Below are positions 52,585-61,990 of a stretch of DNA of 64,000 bases, one piece after another. Numbering within the stretch: the stretch's first letter is position 1; each line of letters opens with the position of its first letter. The DNA comes from Neomegalonema perideroedes DSM 15528 (GTDB lineage: Bacteria; Pseudomonadota; Alphaproteobacteria; Rhodobacterales; Rhodobacteraceae), in the NCBI RefSeq assembly GCF_000374145.1, contig NZ_KB893653.1, forward strand, positions 1,225,923-1,289,922, written 5' to 3'. Below the pieces are notes generated by a model that was not told where the DNA came from, ran no database searches, and worked only from the letters and a program-made list of their open reading frames with translations. A program made the translations under genes and the position numbers.

Positions 52585-53238
52585 TCAGACGGCGAAGGCG
52601 CCGTCCACCAGCTTGAGGATGGGCGCGCCGTAGCGCGCGGCGAGGCTCACGTCGTGGGTGGCGATGAGCACGGTTTTGCCGATGCGGTTCATCTCCAGAA
52701 ACAGCCGCATGATGCGCTCGGCCATCTCCGGATCGACGCTGCCCGTGGGCTCGTCGGCGAGGATCAGATCCGGCGAGGCCACCACCGCCCGCGCGATGGC
52801 CAGACGCTGCTTCTCGCCGCCCGAAAGCTCCGGCGGGCGGGCGTAGATCTTATGGCCGAGCCCCACCCATTCGAGCATCTCGGTCACGTTGTCGCGGTAG
52901 CCGCTGGGCCGCGCGCCCTGCACCCGCAGCGGCAAAGCCACGTTTTCGGCGGCCGTGAGATGGTCGAGCAGGCGGAAATCCTGAAACACCACCCCGATGC
53001 GGCGGCGGAACCAAGCCGATTCGTCGCGCGAGAGGGTGGAGGCGTCGCGGTTGAAAATGGTGAAGCGGCCGCGGGTCGGTCCTGATTCGAGATAGAGCAT
53101 CCGCAAGAGCGAGCTTTTGCCCGCTCCGGAGGCTCCGGTGAGGAAATGCAGCGAGCCCGATCCTAACCTGAAGTTCAGATCCCGCAGGATCTCCGCGCCC
53201 CGTCCATAGCGAAAACCGACATTTTCAAACTGAATCAA
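52585..53238 (-). CDS. ftsE: Cell-division ATPase FtsE
   Basis: A 217-residue ABC ATPase: IQFENVGFRYGRGAEILRDL, Walker A GASGAGKSSLL, signature LSGGEKQRLAIARA, Walker B LILADEPTGSVD and a switch His in IATHDVS. The fold and pairing with ftsX identify FtsE. No ATG precedes this domain in frame near the right place; a TTG at 53238 with an upstream GGAG gives the standard N-terminus, so I chose it. The longer open frame upstream overlaps the divergent zinc-ribbon gene. Confidence 0.93.
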   Translation of the reverse strand: MIQFENVGFRYGRGAEILRDLNFRLGSGSLHFLTGASGAGKSSLLRMLYLESGPTRGRFTIFNRDASTLSRDESAWFRRRIGVVFQDFRLLDHLTAAENVALPLRVQGARPSGYRDNVTEMLEWVGLGHKIYARPPELSGGEKQRLAIARAVVASPDLILADEPTGSVDPEMAERIMRLFLEMNRIGKTVLIATHDVSLAARYGAPILKLVDGAFAV

Positions 53239-53373
53239 GGCGGGACTCCACTTTCGCGCGCGGCGGCGCGCTTGGCGCGGCGTGCGGCGGACGCTATTTA
53301 AAATTCTCCGTCCGGGCAAGCGGTCGCGCTGCGGAATCCGGATGGACTCCCGAGCGCGAAAGGGGTTTCGCCT

Positions 53374-54078
53374 ATGATCGTCTCCTGTCCGGAATGCCGC
53401 GCGCGCTTCATGGTGGATGATTCCCTCTTCCCGCCGCGCGGAAGACGGGTGCGCTGCTCCTCTTGCGGCAAGGCCTGGTTTCAGCCCGGGGCCGTCGCCG
53501 CGAGCGCCGCCGCCGCGAATCTTGAGGCGGCGCCCGCGCCGCCCGGCGCCGCCCGCGCCGGAGGCGACGGCAAGCTGACGGGCTGGCTCTTCGCGGGATT
53601 GGGGGCTCTGGTGGCGGTTCTGGCCGGGGCCTACGCCTTCGCGCCGCAATTGGCCGCGCGGGCGCCGGCTTTGGCGCCGGCGCTCGAATCCTATCGGGCG
53701 GCGGTGGGCTTGGGCGCGGGGGCGCTCGGCGGCGGAGGCTCCGGCGGCTTCGAGGGCCGCCATTTCAGCGTGGTCGACGCGATGTATTCCTATGAGGATC
53801 CCGCCGAGGAGGAGATCGCGGCGGCGGGCGCGCCGCGCTTCGTGATCATTTCGGCCAGTCTGGCGAATCTCGACGTCAAGCCCCATCGGACGCCCCGGAT
53901 CAAGGCGACTCTGCGCGACGCGCAAGGCGCCTTGGCGGCGGAGGTCTATATGGGGCCGCTGGAGGAGAAGCCTCAGATCGGCCCGCGCGAGACGGCGCAT
54001 TATTTCTTCCGCGCGCCTCTGCGCGAGAAGCGCGAGGTCGAGGTGACGCTGAAGGCCGTGGAGTCGGCGCGGCCCTAG
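53374..54078 (+). CDS. MJ0042-type zinc-ribbon protein with membrane segment
   Basis: A 234-residue protein. An N-terminal zinc ribbon, CPECRARFMVDDSLFPPRGR, CSSCGKAWF (two CxxC pairs, residues 5-8 and 29-32), is followed by a linker, one membrane helix (about residues 70-90, GWLFAGLGALVAVLAGAYAF) and a C-terminal domain with FVIISASLANLDVKPHRTP and GPRETAHYFFRAPL, similar to DUF3426. Proteins of this layout sit next to ftsE in related genomes. Role unknown. Its TAG stop starts repeat copy 3. Confidence 0.85.
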   Translation: MIVSCPECRARFMVDDSLFPPRGRRVRCSSCGKAWFQPGAVAASAAAANLEAAPAPPGAARAGGDGKLTGWLFAGLGALVAVLAGAYAFAPQLAARAPALAPALESYRAAVGLGAGALGGGGSGGFEGRHFSVVDAMYSYEDPAEEEIAAAGAPRFVIISASLANLDVKPHRTPRIKATLRDAQGALAAEVYMGPLEEKPQIGPRETAHYFFRAPLREKREVEVTLKAVESARP

Positions 54079-54122
54079 AGCGCGATCCGAAAATTTTGAA
54101 AGACTTTTCGGAGAAATCGCGC
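54076..54122 (+). repeat. Palindromic repeat, copy 3 (related), beginning at the zinc-ribbon gene's stop codon
   Basis: TAG (54076-54078), A, then GCGCGAT (54080-54086) with ATCGCGC (54116-54122), around CCGAAAA (54087-54093) with TTTTCGG (54105-54111). It shares the TAGAGCGC start and the nested two-arm architecture with copies 1 and 2, with different arm sequences. Confidence 0.75.
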
Positions 54123-54237
54123 GACCGGCGAAGAGGCCCTAGGGCGATCCTGTAAAATTCTCCGTAAATTCCGCGCGGGTCTTCAGAATCCGCGAGGAGG
54201 CGCCGCCCTATCCTGTCCGAAAGATGGAGGACGGGGG

Positions 54238-54702
54238 ATGATCCGTTTCATAAGATTCCTCCCGAAGAGCCTGCGGCGGCTAGGCGTCGCGGCGGCCCTC
54301 GGGAGCCTCATGGGGGGAGCCTGCCACGCCGAAGGCGCGGCGGGACGTCAGGAGGCGGCGGGGCGCGATTCGCGGCTCGCCATGCGCGCGCCGCTCTCGA
54401 AGGAGACGGCCGCGCGGCCTCCGGCCTCGGCCCTCCACGCCGCCCAGACCGCGCATGAAGCGGCGGAGGCGGCGGCTCTGGGGGCTTTGGAGGCCGACCG
54501 CCTGCGTCAGGCCGAAGCGGCCCGCAAAGGCGTTCTGGCGCTGCTGGTCGCTCTGGCGCAGGGCGGACCGGAATCCGCCCTCTGGGCCGAGTCGGGGCGC
54601 GGGCTCAGACCGCGTCGGACTTCACGAGCCGCAGATGGCCGCGATCCCGCAGCGCGGAGTCCTTCGCGGCGCCGTCGCCCTCTTCGAGGCGGAAAGGCCT
54701 GA
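54238..54702 (+). CDS. Small exported protein, hypothetical
   Basis: A 154-residue open frame. The first 30 residues look like a signal peptide (RFIRFLPKSLRRLGVAAALGSLMGGACHA) and the ATG follows GGAGGACGGGGG, so expression is plausible. The middle is Ala/Gln/Glu-rich and helical. The last 98 bases overlap the 3' end of the PAS gene on the other strand and encode an Arg-rich tail of low credibility. No family recognised. Could be a real protein with a shorter natural end, a decayed gene or spurious. Confidence 0.4.
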   Translation: MIRFIRFLPKSLRRLGVAAALGSLMGGACHAEGAAGRQEAAGRDSRLAMRAPLSKETAARPPASALHAAQTAHEAAEAAALGALEADRLRQAEAARKGVLALLVALAQGGPESALWAESGRGLRPRRTSRAADGRDPAARSPSRRRRPLRGGKA

Positions 54703-55408
54703 GGCCGCCCGGCTTGCGTCCGCCGTCGATGGCGGTCAGCACCGGGGCGCTCTGGAGCGCGCGGAAAGGCGGCGAGCCCCGGAAAGGATCGCGCGCGGGA
54801 TCGCGCGGCGGGGGCGCGCGGAAGGGGTCGCGTCTGGCTTGCTCGGGCGCGGCGGCGGGGCCGGGGCGCGTGAAGAGCCGCTGCGCCGGGAGATCCTCGG
54901 CGGCCTCGTCCGAATCGATGGGATAGAGATTCACCGCGTCGACCCAGTGATGGATGGGGTCGTAGACGTTGGCGAAGGCGCGCTCCTCGCCCATGTAATA
55001 GCCGCAGCCGAGGATGCGCGTCAGTTCGTCGCGGTCGGAGCGGAGCGGCATATAGAGGAATTCGGCGCTGTAGACGAAGCCGCCGCGATTCTCCACCGTG
55101 CAGGCCACATGGCCGATGGTCGGGCCGCTGACCACCCGCAGGATGAGGTCGCGCACCTTGGCGCGGTCCTCGCCATGCCAGAGCGCCAGAGCGCTCATGC
55201 CGCGCAGCTCCATCCCGAAGGCTTCGCAGAGCCGCGTCCCCGCGAGGCGGAAACGGATGTTGTCGGCGTTCTGCACTTCGAGGATAAACGTGCTGTCGAG
55301 CAGCGGGGCGATCTCTCGTGGATCGACCTCGTTGCGTCCAGGGGCCAGACGGCCGTCGCGGAGGGCGTTCCAATAATCATAGAGCGCGCGCGTTTTCGGG
55401 TGTCTCAT
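54605..55408 (-). CDS. PAS_5-family (PAS domain) regulator-like protein
   Basis: A 267-residue protein. Residues 1-165 form one PAS domain of the PAS_5 family of alphaproteobacteria: WNALRDGRLAPGRNEVDPREIAPLL, FILEVQNADNIRFRLAGTRLCEAFG and FLYMPLRSDRDELTRILG. The rest is a Pro/Arg-rich, probably disordered tail. There is no output domain, so it may sense a ligand and work through protein contacts. The start ATG at 55408 gives the family's usual MRHPKT start. No partner gene adjacent. Confidence 0.85.
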   Translation of the reverse strand: MRHPKTRALYDYWNALRDGRLAPGRNEVDPREIAPLLDSTFILEVQNADNIRFRLAGTRLCEAFGMELRGMSALALWHGEDRAKVRDLILRVVSGPTIGHVACTVENRGGFVYSAEFLYMPLRSDRDELTRILGCGYYMGEERAFANVYDPIHHWVDAVNLYPIDSDEAAEDLPAQRLFTRPGPAAAPEQARRDPFRAPPPRDPARDPFRGSPPFRALQSAPVLTAIDGGRKPGGLRPFRLEEGDGAAKDSALRDRGHLRLVKSDAV

Positions 55409-55642
55409 GCTCGTTCTGCCCCAAGATCAGACGTTTTCCGATGCTTTTACGAGAAGCCTTTCCCGAGCCTTCGCAAGCTTTGTGCCGAAAAACGCCGTGA
55501 TCTTGCCATGATCGGGCGGGAATGGAAAGATCTTCCCGTGGCCTCCCCCCAAAATGAAACGCTTCAGATGATGATTTGTAAACGTCATATCTGAACGACG
55601 CGGCTGCAAGCCTTTGAATTTCCCAAATGAGGAATGGAACTC

Positions 55643-57073
55643 ATGAATTTGTGCGAGCCTACCGAGGATTTCCTCTCCGCCGCGAAAAGCCTGCTCGGCG
55701 ATGCGGGGTGGCGCGCCGGAGCCGAGGCCGCAGGCTATCTGACCGAGCCGCGCGGATTGTATCAAGGCAAGGCGGCGCTGGTCGCGCGTCCCAACTCGAC
55801 GCAACAGGCGGCCGATCTGGTGCGGCTCTGCGCCGGGGCGCGAGTCGGGATCGTGCCGTGGGGCGGCGGCACGGGTCTGGTGGGCGGGCAGGTCAAACCT
55901 GCGGGCCCGACGCCGGTCCTCCTGTCTCTGGAGCGCCTGAACCGCCTGCGCTCCGTCTCGCGGGCCGACGAGGCCATGACGCTGGAGGCGGGGGCGACTC
56001 TCGCCGCCGCTCAGGCCGCCGCCGAGGCCGAGGACCGGCTTTTTCCGCTCAGCCTCGCCTCGGAGGGCAGCTGCACGGTGGGCGGGATCCTCTCGACCAA
56101 CGCCGGGGGCGTGCAAGTCCTGCGCTACGGCAATGCGCGGGATCTCTGCCTCGGGCTGGAGGTGGTCACCGCCCAAGGCGAGATCTGGGACGGGCTCTCG
56201 CCTTTGCGCAAGAACAACACGGGCTATGATCTGCGCCATCTCTTCATCGGCGCCGAGGGGACTTTGGGGATCGTCACGGCGGCGACGCTGAAGCTCTTTC
56301 CGCGTCCGAGGGCTTGGGCGACGGGATTCGCGGCTCTGGCTTCTCCGGCGGCGGGTCTGGCGCTTCTGGCGCGGGCTCAGGCGGCCAGCGACGGCGCGGT
56401 CTCGGCTTTCGAACTCATGCCCGCTTTCGGTCTGGATCTCTCTTTGCGATTCAATCCGGGAACGACTTCGCCTTTGGAGGCTCCGGCGCCTTGGATGGCG
56501 CTGGTGGAGATCTCCGGCGCGCGGCCCGAGCCTGTGGCCGAGGCGCTCGAAGCGGCTTTCGGCGCCGCTTGGGAGGCCGGAGAGATCACGGACGCCGCCG
56601 TCGCCGCCAGCGAGGCCCAGCGTCAGGCCCTCTGGCGCTTGCGCGAAAGCCTCTCCGAGGCTCAGAAGCTGGAGGGCGGCGGAATCAAACATGACGTCTC
56701 TTTGCCGCCGCGCCGCATCCCGGAGTTTCTGGAGCAGGCCGCCGCGCTGATCGAGCGCCTCGCGCCGGGCGCCCGGCCTTGCCCCTTCGGGCATATGGGC
56801 GACGGCAATCTGCATTATAACGTGCTGCCGCCGAGCCTCGCGGAGAAAGCCCCCTTCCTCGCCCGCTGGAGGGAGATCAGCGAGGCGGTGCATGATCTCG
56901 TCCTGAGCTATGGCGGCTCGATCAGCGCGGAGCATGGAATCGGGCGGCTCAAGGCGCAGGAATTGGCCCGCACCGCCGATCCGGCGAAGATGGCGATGAT
57001 CCGTCGGATCAAGGGGGCTCTGGATCCTCTGGGGATTCTGAATCCCGGCGTCATCCTGCCGGAAGCGCTCTGA
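55643..57073 (+). CDS. FAD-linked 2-hydroxyacid dehydrogenase (GlcD/D-2-hydroxyglutarate type)
   Basis: A 476-residue flavoprotein of the FAD-binding_4/oxidase_C family. PNSTQQAADLVRLC and PWGGGTGLVGGQ (FAD), STNAGGVQVLRYGNARDLCLG, GAEGTLGIVTAATLKLFP and the C-terminal HMGDGNLHYNV and AEHGIGRLK (metal/substrate) are present. Family members oxidise D-lactate, glycolate or D-2-hydroxyglutarate; the substrate cannot be decided. I chose the ATG at 55643 because GAGGA sits 7-8 bases upstream; an in-frame ATG at 55634 is next to that sequence with no spacing. Confidence 0.9.
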   Translation: MNLCEPTEDFLSAAKSLLGDAGWRAGAEAAGYLTEPRGLYQGKAALVARPNSTQQAADLVRLCAGARVGIVPWGGGTGLVGGQVKPAGPTPVLLSLERLNRLRSVSRADEAMTLEAGATLAAAQAAAEAEDRLFPLSLASEGSCTVGGILSTNAGGVQVLRYGNARDLCLGLEVVTAQGEIWDGLSPLRKNNTGYDLRHLFIGAEGTLGIVTAATLKLFPRPRAWATGFAALASPAAGLALLARAQAASDGAVSAFELMPAFGLDLSLRFNPGTTSPLEAPAPWMALVEISGARPEPVAEALEAAFGAAWEAGEITDAAVAASEAQRQALWRLRESLSEAQKLEGGGIKHDVSLPPRRIPEFLEQAAALIERLAPGARPCPFGHMGDGNLHYNVLPPSLAEKAPFLARWREISEAVHDLVLSYGGSISAEHGIGRLKAQELARTADPAKMAMIRRIKGALDPLGILNPGVILPEAL

Positions 57074-57160
57074 TCCCGCCCGCGGAGCCTCGGCCGCCCT
57101 CTTTACGCGCCCGCCCTGCGGCGATAAGACCCCCGGACCAACCCTTGAGGAAATTCCGTC

Positions 57161-58576
57161 ATGACCGCCGCTTCTTCGCCGCTCGTCTGCCGTTTCGCGC
57201 CTTCGCCTACGGGCTATCTGCATATCGGCGGCGCCCGGACGGCCCTCTTCAACTGGCTCTACGCGCGAGGGCGGGGCGGCAAATTCCTCCTGCGCATCGA
57301 AGACACCGACCGCGCCCGCTCCACGCCCGAGGCCACGGAGGCCATCTTCAACGGTCTGAAATGGCTCGGTCTGGACTGGGACGGCGAGGCGGTTTCGCAA
57401 TATTCCCGCGTCGAGCGCCATCGGGCGGCGGCCCGCGAGCTTCTGGAGAAAGGCGCGGCCTATCGCTGCTATTCTCCGCCTGAGGAGATCGACGCCGCCC
57501 GCGAGGCCGCCAAAGCCGAGGGCCGTCCTCAGCGCTTCGACAGCCCCTGGCGCGACGCCAAGCCTGCGGATTGGCCCGCCGACAAGCCTTGGGCGGTGCG
57601 CATCCGGGCTCCCCGCGAGGGCGCGACCGTGATTCAGGACCATGTTCAGGGCGAGGTCGTGATTCAGAACGAGCAGCTGGACGACATGATCATCCTGCGC
57701 TCGGACGGCGACCCGACTTATAACTTCGCCGTGGTGGTCGACGACCACGACATGGGCGTGAACCTCGTCATGCGCGGGGTGGATCATCTGACCAACACCG
57801 CCCGCCAGAGCCTCGTGTATAAGGCGATGGGCTGGGATCTGCCGGAATTCGCCCATGTGCCGCTGATCCATGGGCCGGACGGCGCGAAATTCTCCAAGCG
57901 CCACGGCGCCCCGGCGGTCGAGAATTACCGCGACATGGGCTATCTGCCCGAGGCCATGCGCAATTACCTCGCGCGGCTCGGCTGGAGCCACGGCGACGAC
58001 GAATTCTTCTCCACCGCGCAGGCGATGGAGTGGTTCAATCTCGAGTCGCTCGGCAAATCTCCGGCGCGCTTCGACTTCGCCAAGCTGGAGGATCTGAACG
58101 CCCGCCATATCCGCGCCGCCGAGGACGAGCGGCTGGTTCAGGCCGTCGAGGAGCTGCGCGCCCTGCGCGGCGAAGCGCCGATTCCCGCCGGGAAACGCGA
58201 ACTCCTCCTGCGCTCCATGTCGGGGCTCAAAGAGCGGGCCCGCACGCTGGCGGATCTGGAGGATTCAGCCGGATATGTCTTGAAAGACAGGCCCTTGGAC
58301 CTAGACGAAAAAGCCGCGGCCCTGCTCTCCCCCGAGGCGAAAGCGCGCATCGCCCGTTTGACTTCGCTTTTGCAGCATGTTAGCGAATGGACAGCGGAGA
58401 ATTTGGAAAGCGCCGTGAAAGATTATGCCGAGGCGGAGGGGATGAAGCTCGGCAAAATTGCGCAACCTCTGCGCGCCGCCCTGACGGGACGCAGCGTCTC
58501 TCCGGGCGTTTTCGAGGTCATGGAAGTTTTGGGCCGTGCGGAAAGCCTCGCGCGGCTGGAGGCGCAGGCTTCTTGA
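57161..58576 (+). CDS. gltX: Glutamate--tRNA ligase
   Basis: Charges tRNA-Glu. The 471-residue protein has [20 protein letters not shown] (HIGH as HIGG), KFSKRHGA (KMSKS class KFSKR) and the GltX helical anticodon domain to the C-terminus. Length fits. Start ATG at 57161 with an upstream TTGAGGAAA. Alphaproteobacteria often have two gltX genes; a second is not visible here. Confidence 0.96.
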   Translation: MTAASSPLVCRFAPSPTGYLHIGGARTALFNWLYARGRGGKFLLRIEDTDRARSTPEATEAIFNGLKWLGLDWDGEAVSQYSRVERHRAAARELLEKGAAYRCYSPPEEIDAAREAAKAEGRPQRFDSPWRDAKPADWPADKPWAVRIRAPREGATVIQDHVQGEVVIQNEQLDDMIILRSDGDPTYNFAVVVDDHDMGVNLVMRGVDHLTNTARQSLVYKAMGWDLPEFAHVPLIHGPDGAKFSKRHGAPAVENYRDMGYLPEAMRNYLARLGWSHGDDEFFSTAQAMEWFNLESLGKSPARFDFAKLEDLNARHIRAAEDERLVQAVEELRALRGEAPIPAGKRELLLRSMSGLKERARTLADLEDSAGYVLKDRPLDLDEKAAALLSPEAKARIARLTSLLQHVSEWTAENLESAVKDYAEAEGMKLGKIAQPLRAALTGRSVSPGVFEVMEVLGRAESLARLEAQAS

Positions 58577-58718
58577 AGCTCCGGCGAGGCCGCAGGGCTG
58601 GGGAAGATGCGTCGGTTGAAGATCCGCGCCGGATTCGTCCGGCGCGCGAGACTGCGGCGCCGCGCGACTTCATGGCGCGCGCCGGGGGAGCGCCCGCATC
58701 TGCTAGGGAGAAGCCTTG

Positions 58719-60011
58719 ATGCCTGACTCGAAAGCCGCCATCTCCTATGGCGAAACCAAGACTGAAGCTCCGGTTCTGTCCGGCTCCATCGGTCCTTCCG
58801 TCATCGACATCCGATCTCTCTACGCCCAAACGGGCTGCTTCACTTACGATCCGGGCTTCACTTCGACCGCCGCCTGCAAATCCACCATCACCTACATCGA
58901 CGGCGACAAGGGCGAACTTCTGTATCGCGGCTATCCCATCGATCAGCTCGCCGATAAGAGCAATTATCTCGAAGTCTGCTATCTGCTGCTCTACGGAGAG
59001 CTGCCGACCCAAGCCCAGCTGAAGGATTTCGAGCAGCGCGTGACGCGCCACACGATGATCCATGATCAGATGCAGTATTTCTTCCGCGGCTTCCGTCGCG
59101 ACGCGCATCCGATGGCGGTCATGTGCGGCGTGGTGGGCGCGCTTTCGGCCTTCTATCACGATTCGACCGACATCAACGACCCGGTTCAGCGCGAGATCGC
59201 TTCGATCCGGCTCATCGCCAAGATGCCGACCATCGCGGCGATGGCCTATAAATACTCCATCGGCCAGCCCTTCATCTATCCGAAGAACGAACTGAGCTAC
59301 GCCGAAAACTTCCTGCATATGTGCTTCGCCACGCCCTGCGAGGAATATAAGGTCAATCCGATCTTCGCTCACGCCATGGACGTGATCTTCACGCTCCACG
59401 CCGATCATGAGCAGAACGCCTCCACCTCGACGGTGCGTCTGTCGGGCTCTTCGGGCGCCAATCCCTTCGCCTGCATCGCGGCGGGCGTGGCCTGTCTCTG
59501 GGGCCCGGCCCATGGCGGCGCCAACGAGGCGGCGCTCAACATGCTCCGCGAGATCGGCACCCCCGACCGCGTGCCGGAATACGTCGCCAAGGCCAAGGAC
59601 AAGAATTCGGGCTTCCGCCTGATGGGCTTCGGCCATCGCGTCTATAAGAATTACGACCCCCGCGCCAAGGTCATGCAGCAGGTCGCCAAGGACGTGCTCG
59701 CGCAGCTCGGCGCTTCGGATAATCCGATCCTTCAGGTCGCGCAGGATCTGGAGAAGGTCGCGCTCTCCGATCCTTACTTCATCGAGAAGAAGCTCTATCC
59801 GAACGTTGATTTCTATTCGGGCATCATCCTGAACGCGATCGGCTTCCCGACCTCCATGTTCACGGCGATCTTCGCTCTGGCGCGCACGGTCGGCTGGATC
59901 GCCCAGTGGAAGGAGATGATCGAGGACAAGGACCAGAAGATCGGCCGTCCGCGTCAGCTCTACATCGGCGCCCCGCAGCGCGATTACGTCGACCTCAAAG
60001 CGCGCGGCTGA
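58719..60011 (+). CDS. gltA: Citrate synthase
   Basis: Condenses acetyl-CoA and oxaloacetate at the entry to the TCA cycle. The 430-residue protein has the catalytic histidines in [12 protein letters not shown] and [29 protein letters not shown] and the aspartate region [10 protein letters not shown]. It is the long, hexameric type II (allosteric) size. The start ATG at 58719 follows GGGAGAAG; an in-frame TTG one codon upstream is less likely. It has its own strong terminator. Confidence 0.97.
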   Translation: MPDSKAAISYGETKTEAPVLSGSIGPSVIDIRSLYAQTGCFTYDPGFTSTAACKSTITYIDGDKGELLYRGYPIDQLADKSNYLEVCYLLLYGELPTQAQLKDFEQRVTRHTMIHDQMQYFFRGFRRDAHPMAVMCGVVGALSAFYHDSTDINDPVQREIASIRLIAKMPTIAAMAYKYSIGQPFIYPKNELSYAENFLHMCFATPCEEYKVNPIFAHAMDVIFTLHADHEQNASTSTVRLSGSSGANPFACIAAGVACLWGPAHGGANEAALNMLREIGTPDRVPEYVAKAKDKNSGFRLMGFGHRVYKNYDPRAKVMQQVAKDVLAQLGASDNPILQVAQDLEKVALSDPYFIEKKLYPNVDFYSGIILNAIGFPTSMFTAIFALARTVGWIAQWKEMIEDKDQKIGRPRQLYIGAPQRDYVDLKARG

Positions 60012-60041
60012 GCCTCGCAAGGCTTCATGAACGAAATCGAA

Positions 60042-60069
60042 GCCCCGCGCCTGTCCGGCGCGGGGTTTT
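60042..60069 (+). terminator. Rho-independent terminator of gltA
   Basis: A perfect 9-bp stem, CCCCGCGCC (60042-60050) with GGCGCGGGG (60056-60064), TGTCC loop and TTTTT. Confidence 0.88.
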
Positions 60070-60084
60070 TCATGCCGGAGGCTC

Positions 60085-60648
60085 TCAGCCCTTCGCCAAT
60101 CCTTCGAGCCGCGGCGGCTCTTCGCCGAGGCCCGCGCGCGGCGAGCGGCGGTCCATGATCGCCACGTCGCGCCAGCGCCGGTAAGCCGGATGTTCGTGAT
60201 AGCCCATGCGCTCGCGGATTCCGAACAGCCTGAATCCGAGGCCCTCATGCAGCCGGATGCTGGCGCGGTTCTCGGCGAAGATCAGCCCCGTGACCAGCCA
60301 TGCGCCCGCCGCGTCGGCCTCCTCCAGCGCGGCCCCGAGCAGCGCCTTGCCGAGCCCGCGCCCTTTGGCCTGAGGCGCGACGTAAATCGTATCCTCCAGC
60401 ACGCCCGCATAAAAGGGGCGGGAGCTGGTCGGGCTGAAGCCCGCATAGCCGAGGATCTCGCCGTCGTCTTCGGCCACCAGCCGTCCGAAGGGCGGGCGGG
60501 CGGCGAACCAATCGGGCCACCAGCTTTCGCGCTCCGGGATTTGGGTGAAGAAGGTGGCGTCGCCGCCGAGGATTCCGGCGGCGTAGACGGCGTGCACGCC
60601 GTCGCGGTCGTCAAACGTCATCGGGCGGAGGCGGGGCCGCAGGCGCAT
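60085..60648 (-). CDS. GNAT-family N-acetyltransferase
   Basis: A 187-residue cytoplasmic acetyltransferase with the acetyl-CoA motif QAKGRGLGKALLGAALEEA and GLIFAENRASIRLHEGLGF, resembling phosphinothricin-acetyltransferase-like enzymes (start RLRPMTFDDRDGVHAVYA). Substrate unknown. The ATG at 60648 follows AGGAGA, a strong site. Confidence 0.9.
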   Translation of the reverse strand: MRLRPRLRPMTFDDRDGVHAVYAAGILGGDATFFTQIPERESWWPDWFAARPPFGRLVAEDDGEILGYAGFSPTSSRPFYAGVLEDTIYVAPQAKGRGLGKALLGAALEEADAAGAWLVTGLIFAENRASIRLHEGLGFRLFGIRERMGYHEHPAYRRWRDVAIMDRRSPRAGLGEEPPRLEGLAKG

Positions 60649-60907
60649 GGTTGGATCTCCTGATCCGTCTTGGCTTCGTCATGAGCGGGGCGGAGACTGA
60701 ATCTCAGGCGCAAGATGCGGGCTGCGCCGAATCGTGGCTCCTTCGCAGCAGGAACAACAAGAAAACACTCCTGCGTCCATGCGTGATTTGACCGCAGCGA
60801 AGGGGCGCGGTAAAAAGAGTTCGGGGACGCTTGTCCCGATCAGGGATGGCGCTCCGGTTTTTCGCCCGGAACGGTCCGGGCTTCTTGTTGCTCAGAGGCT
60901 CCCAGAA

Positions 60908-61504
60908 ATGTCCCTTTCCGCCGCCGCCGCCGCTCTGGCCTTCGCCCGAAGTCCGGCCGCGCTGCGCGATCATCCGGCTCTTGTGCTCAACGCCGATTAC
61001 CGGCCGCTGTCCTATTTTCCTTTATCGCTCTGGTCCTGGCAGGAGGCGGTGAAGGCGGTGTTTCTGGATCGCGTCTTCACCGTGTCGGAATACGACTTCG
61101 AGATCCGCAGCCCCAGCTTCGCGATGAAGCTGCCGAGCGTGGTTTGTCTGCGCGATTACGTGAAGCCGGCCAAGCATCCGGCCTTCACGCGGTTCAACCT
61201 CTTCCTCCGCGACGAGTTCCATTGCCAATATTGCGGCGCGGTCGGCGAAATGACCTTCGACCATGTGACGCCCCGCGCCCGCGGCGGCAAGACCACATGG
61301 GAGAACGTCGTGGCGGCCTGCCCCTCCTGCAATCTGCGCAAGGCGGACAAGGCGCCGGACGCGGTGGGCCTGCGGCTTCAGCGCAAGCCCGTGCGGCCTT
61401 CGGCCTCTCAATTGCAGAACATCGGGCGCAAGTTTCCGCCCAATCATCTGCATGAGAGTTGGATGGACTATCTTTATTGGGATGTGGAGCTTGAAGCCGA
61501 ATGA
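60908..61504 (+). CDS. HNH endonuclease-family protein
   Basis: A 198-residue protein with CQYC...TFDHVTPRARGGKTTWENVVAACPSCN: two zinc-binding CxxC pairs around an HNH core (H, N and H/C in place). The N-terminal half (LVLNADYRPLSYFPLSLWSWQEAVKAVFLDRVF) is conserved in this bacterial group of HNH proteins of unknown role. No restriction partner or phage context. The open frame extends to 60734; I chose the ATG at 60908 because it begins the conserved region; start 60779 cannot be excluded. Confidence 0.85.
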   Translation: MSLSAAAAALAFARSPAALRDHPALVLNADYRPLSYFPLSLWSWQEAVKAVFLDRVFTVSEYDFEIRSPSFAMKLPSVVCLRDYVKPAKHPAFTRFNLFLRDEFHCQYCGAVGEMTFDHVTPRARGGKTTWENVVAACPSCNLRKADKAPDAVGLRLQRKPVRPSASQLQNIGRKFPPNHLHESWMDYLYWDVELEAE

Positions 61505-61505
61505 C

Positions 61506-61536
61506 GGCCCGCCCTCACCCGGCGGGCCTTATTTTT
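61506..61536 (+). terminator. Rho-independent terminator of the HNH gene
   Basis: A perfect 8-bp stem, GGCCCGCC (61506-61513) with GGCGGGCC (61521-61528), loop CTCACCC and a tail TTATTTTT. It overlaps the 3' end of the convergent dsbB-like gene. Confidence 0.82.
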
Positions 61537-61988
61537 CTCAGGGTCGAAAAGGCGAGAAAAGCCAGAACCAGAGAAGCGAGCCCATTCCAATTGGCCATGC
61601 TCAGGCCGAGATAGGGGTCTTTCCACGCGATTTCGTCGCAGCGAGGGGCGACGTTCGCGCCGGAGAGCAGCGCAGCCGGATCGAAAGTCCCGGGCAAGCC
61701 GCCCGAGCAGGCCGATCCCCAGTATTTCAGCTCCACGCCGGAGTGAAACCCGGCGATCCCGGCGTTCACCAGAAAGGCGAAGCCCGCCAGAAAGGCCAAA
61801 GCCACGCCGACCCGCCGCCCCACCGACCGGCTGGCGAGGAAGCTCAGAACCGCCGCCGCGCCCAGAGCGTAACGCTGCTGGATGCAGAGCGGGCAGGGGT
61901 GCAGCCCCCAGAGATATTGCGAGGCCAAAGCCCCGCCGAGCATCGCCGCCGCGATCAGCGCGGCGAGGGTGAGAATCGGTTTGGCCAT
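61515..61988 (-). CDS. dsbB: DsbB-family disulfide bond formation protein
   Basis: A 157-residue inner-membrane protein with four helices; DsbB reoxidises DsbA with quinone. CPLCIQQRYALG is the first periplasmic cysteine pair and CSGGLPGT...RCDEIAW the second. Length fits the alphaproteobacterial DsbB group. The start ATG at 61988 is two bases after the upstream yqaA stop. Confidence 0.85.
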   Translation of the reverse strand: MAKPILTLAALIAAAMLGGALASQYLWGLHPCPLCIQQRYALGAAAVLSFLASRSVGRRVGVALAFLAGFAFLVNAGIAGFHSGVELKYWGSACSGGLPGTFDPAALLSGANVAPRCDEIAWKDPYLGLSMANWNGLASLVLAFLAFSTLRKIRPAG

Positions 61989-61990
61989 CT

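Noticed and set aside
60734-60907. N-terminal extension of the HNH protein (60734 or 60779 start)
   Set aside because: The extra residues are low-complexity and basic, and the conserved family region begins at the ATG at 60908; not excluded with certainty.
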